In this document: in pieces, positions 59,508-64,000 of the stretch
Layout of the letters: each line of letters begins with the position of its first letter
Position numbering within the stretch: position 1 is the stretch's first letter
From: Peptococcaceae bacterium CEB3
Lineage (GTDB): Bacteria > Bacillota > Desulfitobacteriia > Desulfitobacteriales > Desulfitobacteriaceae
Length of the DNA: 64,000 bases
Assembly (NCBI GenBank): GCA_001029295.1
Contig: LDXJ01000064.1
Location: 1-64,000, forward strand
Reading direction: 5' to 3'
Program-made: the position numbers and the translations under genes
The notes under the pieces: model-generated
Told to the model about the DNA's origin: nothing
Database searches by the model: none
Seen by the model: the letters and a program-made list of their open reading frames with translations, nothing else

Positions 59508-59535
59508 AGGCACCCGTGAGACTTTGGGTGCCTTT
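59508..59535 (+). terminator. Terminator after mazEF
   Basis: AGGCACCC and GGGTGCCT form an 8-bp stem with a 10-nt loop, followed by TTTAGTT. Confidence 0.6.
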
Positions 59536-59648
59536 AGTTATGTGGATTCAGTGGTTAGACATAGGCGCAAATCCGAAGCACGTAGTGCTTGCGGAAATCG
59601 TGCCGGGCAATGGTAAATAGTGGTTGGTGAAAGGATAGAACGAAAAAC

Positions 59649-60053
59649 TTGTCGCTGGCTGGTCGATCCGCTGTATTCAGAGATTTTTTCAAGGTGTACG
59701 CAAGATTCCAGTCTGTCCTTACGTCTATCAGAGTGAAAGTCGAGTTAAATGGATCGTTTGGAACCGGTAATTGGGTGGGCATTGTGGATAATGCCGAAAT
59801 TGGTTTTGTGCCAGATTCTCAATTACCGTGGACGCCCCCTACGGCTGTGGAGTATTTCGGGGAAATAGTCGACTATAGCGAGATGTTTCCGGGTCAAACC
59901 TCTGACCACGTGGATTTTAGTCGTGTTCAATATTACGATGGAGGGCTAGGACGTTGGACGGTGCCCAATTTGTCACGCATAATAGATCCAGATGGGCGAG
60001 TGGAATGGACCGTCGGAAACGACTTTACGAGTTGGGATGCACGAACGAATTAA
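59649..60053 (+). CDS. Hypothetical protein (134 aa), possibly truncated
   Basis: Not recognised. The sequence contains WVGIVDNAEIGFVPDSQLPW and a C-terminal part rich in Asp, Tyr and Trp (YYDGGLGRWTVPNLSRIIDPDGRVEWTV). TTG 59649 lacks a good ribosome site and no signal peptide is seen, so the real start or an N-terminal part may be missing. Codon use is less GC-rich than in neighbours, suggesting transfer. A secreted-protein gene follows 19 bases downstream. Confidence 0.5.
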   Translation: MSLAGRSAVFRDFFKVYARFQSVLTSIRVKVELNGSFGTGNWVGIVDNAEIGFVPDSQLPWTPPTAVEYFGEIVDYSEMFPGQTSDHVDFSRVQYYDGGLGRWTVPNLSRIIDPDGRVEWTVGNDFTSWDARTN

Positions 60054-60072
60054 TTATTTGGGAGGTTATACG

Positions 60073-60540
60073 ATGAGACGTTTAGCGATACCGATGATGG
60101 TCCTAATTATCTTGTTTGGCTCTGCGTTACTTGGTGTCCGCGCAAGTGAGGCACAAACCTATGTGCCCATTGATTACAACGCTTTACACCAAAAATTCGG
60201 TATGACAGTTCGTGCTTCTGCGATTAATCCGGCTATTAGTTCCGATCAAGTCAAAACAATTGCTTCAACCTTACCCGAATACTCGCCTAACGGAAATGTC
60301 CATTACGAACTGGTTCACATGACATATCCAGGATTCGGGTGTTTTTCTCAAATAGCATTAGCAAAAGATCCAAAATTAAAGAGAGACGGATATATAAATG
60401 ACCTTCCAGTCTGGCTAATTTCGTTTCAGGGTCTAAGGATTCCAAGCTCGAGTAGGAAAACCACGGTTTACGATCATGAGACAGTCTATGTCATAGACGC
60501 TGCAAGTGGTGAAGAGTTGCTGGGTTTTAATTATCGGTGA
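60073..60540 (+). CDS. Secreted protein of unknown function
   Basis: 155 residues. ATG 60073 follows GGGAGG. The signal peptide is MRRLAIPMMVLIILFGSALL with cleavage probably near SEA-QT. The mature part (YVPIDYNALHQKFGMTVRAS, VHYELVHMTYPGFGCF, TVYDHETVYVIDAASGEELLGFNYR) ends in a PepSY- or WD-like strand pattern, but I do not recognise the family. Lower GC than the surrounding genes suggests that this and the preceding gene arrived together. Confidence 0.72.
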   Translation: MRRLAIPMMVLIILFGSALLGVRASEAQTYVPIDYNALHQKFGMTVRASAINPAISSDQVKTIASTLPEYSPNGNVHYELVHMTYPGFGCFSQIALAKDPKLKRDGYINDLPVWLISFQGLRIPSSSRKTTVYDHETVYVIDAASGEELLGFNYR

Positions 60541-60707
60541 TTGCGCGACAACAGGGAACATTACCGCCCAAAGCTCCACAGTGCGCGGCTAATATTCCCC
60601 CGGACTTTCGAGACCATCATAAAGAGAAAAAGCAGTGCTCCATATGCCTAACCTGACCAATTTGGAGACAAGAGGGACAACGTGGCGTGTGGCGATGGCT
60701 CAAAAGT

Positions 60708-61508
60708 CTACTGCCCGCTCTGCCAAACGAAAGGCTGCAAAGCGCCGTCCGCCGTAAAGAGCTTTTTAAACGAAAAACCTACCAGGAGCAAACAGCCGAT
60801 GGCTACCGCGGCCGCGATCATGAGCATGACCACGATTTGATAGCGGACGGCCTGGAGGGGGTCGGCCCCGCCCAAGATCTGCCCGGTCATCATGCCCGGA
60901 AGGCTGACGATGCCGACGACCATAAGGGAGTTGATGGTCGGGGTCAAGCCGGCGCGCAAAGCCTCGCGGACCGAGGACTGGATCGCTTCCCAGGGAGTGG
61001 CTCCGAAGGTTAGGAGAGCCTCAATCTCGGCCGCCTTGGCCTTGGCATCCGCGTACAGGCGGTCGAGGGAGATGGCGATCCCGTTCATGGAATTTCCTAA
61101 GAGCATGCCAAAGATGGGAATCACTATGCGGGGAGAATACCAAGGAGTGGGAGCGATGATGAGCCCGGTCACGATGGAGCCCACCAGGTAGGTGCTGGCG
61201 AGTAAAGAGGCAAAAGCGAGACGCGTCGGGTACTTCCGGACGTTCGGTGTGCGTTTTACTGCCGTGCGGGCGGCCACAAAAGACATGAGGAGCGTGACCA
61301 GAAGAACCGGCCAGAGGCTGTTGAGCTTAAAGAGGTAGGTGAGGACATAGCCCACAAGAGTGAGCTGGACAAAGGTACGAATGGTGCCCCAAATGAGGCT
61401 TTTCAGCAGGCCCAGTCTCAAAAGTGAGGCAATCCCTCCTGTAATGAGCACGAGCAGGACCGAGAAGGCCAGCTGGGCATTGGAAATGGGCAATGTCGAA
61501 GTTTGCAT
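60708..61508 (-). CDS. fetB: FetB-type ABC transporter permease (UPF0014, iron homeostasis)
   Basis: 266 residues, about six to seven helices. Family segments include LLRLGLLKSLIWGTIRTFVQLTLVGYVL, PIFGMLLGNSMNGIAISLDRL, ALLTFGATPWEAIQSSVREALRAGLTPTINSLMVVGIVSLPGMMTGQILGGADP and AVRYQIVVMLMI. The family exports iron or acts in metal and oxidative stress with FetA. It starts 44 bases after fetA. ATG 61508 has AAAGGGG upstream. Confidence 0.92.
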   Translation of the reverse strand: MQTSTLPISNAQLAFSVLLVLITGGIASLLRLGLLKSLIWGTIRTFVQLTLVGYVLTYLFKLNSLWPVLLVTLLMSFVAARTAVKRTPNVRKYPTRLAFASLLASTYLVGSIVTGLIIAPTPWYSPRIVIPIFGMLLGNSMNGIAISLDRLYADAKAKAAEIEALLTFGATPWEAIQSSVREALRAGLTPTINSLMVVGIVSLPGMMTGQILGGADPLQAVRYQIVVMLMIAAAVAIGCLLLVGFSFKKLFTADGALQPFVWQSGQ

Positions 61509-61552
61509 GGTTCACAACCCCTTTATCATCACCGAAGCCACGATCTTCAGCT

Positions 61553-62206
61553 TTAGCCGCGTGAGTTCACTCGGCTCTCCGTCAGGTCGAGAAAGTTCAA
61601 CCCCGGCAGGCCCAGGTAATCGTCCGTGTGCGAGACCAGGAGCGCGGCCCGGCCGGGTCCCTTCAGCCAGTCGGCCAGGACGGCATAGAAGGCTGTGCGC
61701 GACGCTTCATCTAGGGCCGCGGTGGGCTCGTCCAAGAGGAGAACTTTAGGTTCAATCAATACGCCACGGATGAAGGCCACTCTGGAGGCCTCGCCGCCGG
61801 AAAGGGTGCGGGCATCCTGCTCCCAGAGGGTTTCGGGGAGTTTCAGGGCTCTCATTAAGGCTCGGGCCCGTCCTGGATCCAAAGACGTGCCGCTAAGGGC
61901 GCGGACAGAGAAAGGTTTGGCGAAATTGTCGGCCACGTTGCCGTCAAAGAGAGCCGGCCTTTGGGCGACATAGTGGACCGAGGCCCGCCAAAGCGGAGGA
62001 GGAATACTCTGCCAGGGCTGCTGTTCCAGGTAGGCAGTGCCGCCTGAATCAGGCTGCAAGCGGGCTAAGATCCGCAGCAGGGTGGATTTGCCCACACCCG
62101 AGGGACCGCGTACGACCAGGATCTCCCCCGCCTCGACCGCCGCGGAAAGTACGAACGGCGCCTGTTTCCCGGCTGAGAAGGCAAGATCGCGGAAAGTAAA
62201 AAACAT
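61553..62206 (-). CDS. fetA: FetA-type ABC transporter ATPase
   Basis: 217-residue nucleotide-binding subunit. Walker A GPSGVGKSTLL (about 34), ABC signature LSGGEASRVAFIRGVL, Walker B VLLLDEPTAALDEAS and switch His in LVSHTDD are all present. Pairing with FetB downstream gives a complete exporter for iron. The ATG at 62206 follows a weak GATGTT-type leader. Confidence 0.92.
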   Translation of the reverse strand: MFFTFRDLAFSAGKQAPFVLSAAVEAGEILVVRGPSGVGKSTLLRILARLQPDSGGTAYLEQQPWQSIPPPLWRASVHYVAQRPALFDGNVADNFAKPFSVRALSGTSLDPGRARALMRALKLPETLWEQDARTLSGGEASRVAFIRGVLIEPKVLLLDEPTAALDEASRTAFYAVLADWLKGPGRAALLVSHTDDYLGLPGLNFLDLTESRVNSRG

Positions 62207-62559
62207 CTATAGTTCCAACCTCGCTTATATTTGTCTTTCACGTATGGTAGTCTAACCGCCGGGCGTTTGCAAGAGGCACGGGTTGACTACGGGTGTTGCC
62301 CGGAGGTTTCGCGCGGCAGCGAAACCGGCGAGTACGCAGCTCCGGCTCGCGGTAAGCGTGTTGTGAGTGGCAAGGCAACCCACTATTTCGGGACATTTTT
62401 AACCGCTGAACAGTCACGCTAAAGGTTCCTGTCCGGGGGTTGAATGTTTGGAAGGGACGAGATCTGGCGACTGGCAAATCATGGATGTGGTACATAAGGT
62501 AGAGTATACCAGGCTATGGCCTATTCCCGCTTTTTGGTCAGCGTTTGAGGGAGGACCAG
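62207..62559. other. Intergenic region between fetA and the structured RNA candidate
   Basis: No gene is supported; one repeated GCGGCAGCGAAACCGG-like GC-rich hairpin segment is seen near 62310. Confidence 0.35.
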
Positions 62560-62777
62560 AAAATTTTGCGGAGAATTTGGCCTGCTCGTTATGCGGGAGA
62601 GGGGGTGGAGAGTTGTGCCGACTCTAGGTTTGGCTTGGACCTGGCCCTATTGGTGGGCAGGACGGCTTGGTTGGGGAGCATGGCCCGGGGGGAATACGTG
62701 GTATTATCCCGGGTGCTATCGTCCCTGGTGAGATTAAGCGATGAGAATAACCCGAGTCGCGGTTATTCTCACTTTTT
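62560..62777 (+). ncRNA. Candidate structured non-coding RNA ending in a terminator
   Basis: About 200 bases without a credible gene contain a hairpin CCCGGGGGGAATAC-GTG-GTATTATCCCGGG (62685-62712) and end in a strong intrinsic terminator (62743-62777). An intrinsic terminator with no upstream plus-strand gene suggests a small RNA. No known family was recognised and no clear promoter was placed. Confidence 0.35.
62743..62777 (+). terminator. Orphan intrinsic terminator
   Basis: GAGAATAACC and GGTTATTCTC form a perfect 10-bp stem with an 8-nt loop, then AC and T5. It does not end any recognised plus-strand gene. Confidence 0.75.
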
Positions 62778-62815
62778 ACACAGAGCGGAACCGTTCGCAA
62801 AACTGACCAAAAAGC

Positions 62816-63010
62816 TTAGCCCGCTCGCCGGTCTTTGGTGTCCGCTGGCCCCGGCGGAGGTGTCGCGCGGCGTTTGCACCAGGCCAGTACCCCCCCTGTA
62901 CCGAGCAGGAAAGACGAGGTCAGCCAGTGGCGGAATGTGAATCTTCCCACACTGAGAAGAAACTCGCGCCTTGTCGCGGTTTTGTTAAAAGCGAGCGGAA
63001 GGTTGTCCAC
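62816..63010 (-). CDS. Small protein with twin-arginine-like N-terminus
   Basis: 64 residues. NKTATRREFLLSVGRFTFRH is followed by a hydrophobic segment (WLTSSFLLGTGGVLAWC) and a basic, Pro-rich tail. GTG 63010 has GAGGGGG seven bases upstream, which supports translation. The RREFL motif resembles Tat signal anchors of small Fe-S proteins, but no cysteine cluster follows, so the gene may be truncated. Not recognised. Confidence 0.5.
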   Translation of the reverse strand: MDNLPLAFNKTATRREFLLSVGRFTFRHWLTSSFLLGTGGVLAWCKRRATPPPGPADTKDRRAG

Positions 63011-63413
63011 CGTCTAACCCCCTCGTCGAAAGTTCAAAGACTGCACCCGAGATTCGGGTCCCTGCCTATTAGCTTAGCTCAATTTCCCGGGCGGGGCAAG
63101 GGGGATCAACAGTTGGCAGCTGGCTTTTCTCACAGCCGGTCAGCCGGTGCCTTCACCGTGCGATTTAAAGCGCGGGGCTTCGGCGATGTTTCTGTAATCT
63201 CCGGCCCCCGCGCCGACCACCCTGCTGGACTGCTCCATAGAAGAAGCAATTCCGGCGTTAGAAGGGTCCCAGGGCCGACCGAGGTTTCTCTCCCGCTATT
63301 TTGTGGGCGCAGCAGTTCGCCGAACCATGCCCTTGTCGGAATTAGGAATTTGGAATTGAGAAAAAAGATAGCTAAGTTGTAAATTATCCCTTTATTTCGA
63401 TAAGGGGGAATGA
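63011..63413. other. Region upstream of fadR without supported genes
   Basis: About 400 bases with several potential hairpins (for example ACCCGA with TCGGGT near 63045) and no credible reading frame or known RNA family. Confidence 0.35.
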
Positions 63414-63419
63414 TATAAT
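63414..63419 (+). promoter_or_regulatory. -10 element of the fadR promoter
   Basis: A perfect TATAAT lies 17 bases ahead of the first FadR operator. The -35 (TTTATT at 63391) is weak. Confidence 0.55.
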
Positions 63420-63435
63420 AAAGGCACCAAGAAAA

Positions 63436-63453
63436 TGAATGACGATTCATTCA
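63436..63453 (+). promoter_or_regulatory. FadR operator 1
   Basis: TGAATGACGATTCATTCA matches the Bacillus FadR palindrome (TGAATGA, four bases, TCATTCA). It lies just downstream of the TATAAT, so bound FadR would block its own transcription. Confidence 0.85.
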
Positions 63454-63493
63454 CGAGAAACAACAGGGAAACGAGCACAAGTACTAGGAGAAA

Positions 63494-63511
63494 TGAATGA
63501 AGGCTCATTCA
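63494..63511 (+). promoter_or_regulatory. FadR operator 2
   Basis: TGAATGAAGGCTCATTCA is a second copy of the same palindrome, 58 bases after the first and just before the gene. Confidence 0.85.
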
Positions 63512-63546
63512 TGGAGTTCTTGAGAGTAATCTAGGAGGGGATGATT

Positions 63547-64000
63547 GTGACCGCGCAGCGTGAGGACAAATTCCGGCGGATTCTCGACGCGGCCGTTGAA
63601 GCGTTTGCTGAAGTGGGTTATCACCAGTGCCAGGTGGCCAAGATAGCCCGCCTCGCGGGCGTGGCTGACGGAACCATATATCTCTATTTTAAAAATAAAG
63701 AGGATATCCTTATTCGCCTCTTTCAGGAGCGCATGGGGGAATTCATCAGGGACATTCGCAACCAGCTTCAAGGCCGAGAGACAACACGGGCCCGCTTAAT
63801 GACCATCGTCGAGGCCCACTTCAGAAACATGGAGGAAAACCTCTCTTTGGCCAAAGTGACTCAGCTTGAACTGAGGCAGTCAGACCTTAAGATCCGGACT
63901 GCCATCAACGGTCCGCTCAAGGAATATTTCAAATTGATTGAGGAGGTGATCCGCAGCGGGATCGAACGGGGAGAGCTTGCTCCGGTCGACGTCCGGATTG
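63547..64000 (+). CDS. fadR: TetR-family fatty-acid degradation repressor FadR (truncated by window end)
   Basis: At least 151 residues are visible. The HTH region ILDAAVEAFAEVGYHQCQVAKIARLAGVADGTIYLYFKNKEDIL and the ligand domain start (HFRNMEENLSLAKVTQLELRQSDLKIR) match Bacillus FadR/YsiA closely. The protein represses beta-oxidation genes and is released by long-chain acyl-CoA. AGGAGGGG at 63533 favours GTG 63547; ATG 63541 is in frame two codons earlier. Two operators precede it. Genes for fatty-acid oxidation probably follow outside the window. Confidence 0.93.
   Translation, partial: MTAQREDKFRRILDAAVEAFAEVGYHQCQVAKIARLAGVADGTIYLYFKNKEDILIRLFQERMGEFIRDIRNQLQGRETTRARLMTIVEAHFRNMEENLSLAKVTQLELRQSDLKIRTAINGPLKEYFKLIEEVIRSGIERGELAPVDVRI

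Noticed and set aside
62545-62940. 131-residue plus-strand reading frame
   Set aside because: It crosses a strong intrinsic terminator, has no ribosome site and no recognisable sequence; it also overlaps the minus-strand small gene.

Overview
The window looks like chromosomal DNA of an endospore-forming Firmicute, most plausibly a Peptococcaceae-type clostridium with fairly high GC. The evidence is an intact pro-sigma-K gene, a yqeG homologue, a leucine T-box ahead of leuA, a Bacillus-type FadR with its palindromic operators, AGGAGG-type ribosome sites with frequent GTG and TTG starts, and type IV pilus genes interleaved with shikimate genes. No rRNA, tRNA or CRISPR array was seen. Species assignment is inference.

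Layout. 1-1690 is an IS110-family insertion of lower GC. 1693-10635 is a first type IV pilus / type II secretion-like cluster: PilB and PilC, four prepilin-type proteins, a lipoprotein, and PilM, PilN and PilO. sigK and yqeG follow. 12509-26372 is a second, separate pilus machine: GspH/G/I/J/K-like prepilins, PilB, PilT, PilC, a ComGC/PilA-like pilin, prepilin peptidase, a GspL-like PilM-PilN fusion, a PilO/GspM-like protein and a LysM protein. aroC and aroB sit inside this cluster, and a fused aroE-aroK, aroD and a HEAT-repeat protein follow it, so chorismate synthesis and pilus assembly share one neighbourhood.

30492-34798 is a minus-strand operon of sensor kinase, sigma-54 activator and MFS permease. 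It is followed by a TnpB transposon (34922-36490). Then come a DHA2-type exporter, a frameshifted RACE/ASKHA corrinoid-activator gene with a DsrE-like partner, a Rieske / cytochrome b-c fusion complex, an acyl-ACP thioesterase, a cassette of four unrecognised small membrane proteins and a CBS-domain protein. 45875-48235 is the promoter, T-box and leuA unit. Next are an NlpC/P60 hydrolase, a tautomerase, a YgbA-like protein with a flavodiiron protein (likely nitrosative or oxidative defence), a PatB-type lyase, a second DHA2 exporter, a metallophosphoesterase, HtpG, a MazEF-like toxin-antitoxin pair, two unknown genes, FetAB and a truncated FadR at the right edge.

Two features cut across the window. 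First, ends of the TnpB transposon recur without tnpB: a 62-bp right-end copy whose first bases form the aroC stop codon, and a 76-bp left-plus-right-end mini-element whose first bases form the mazF stop codon. Second, many intergenic gaps, and some coding regions, consist of degenerate but strictly phased tandem repeats with unit lengths of 14, 15, 17, 18, 19, 21, 24 or 27 bp. Unit sequences mostly differ from locus to locus, which suggests an ongoing local-duplication process in this genome rather than one dispersed repeat family.
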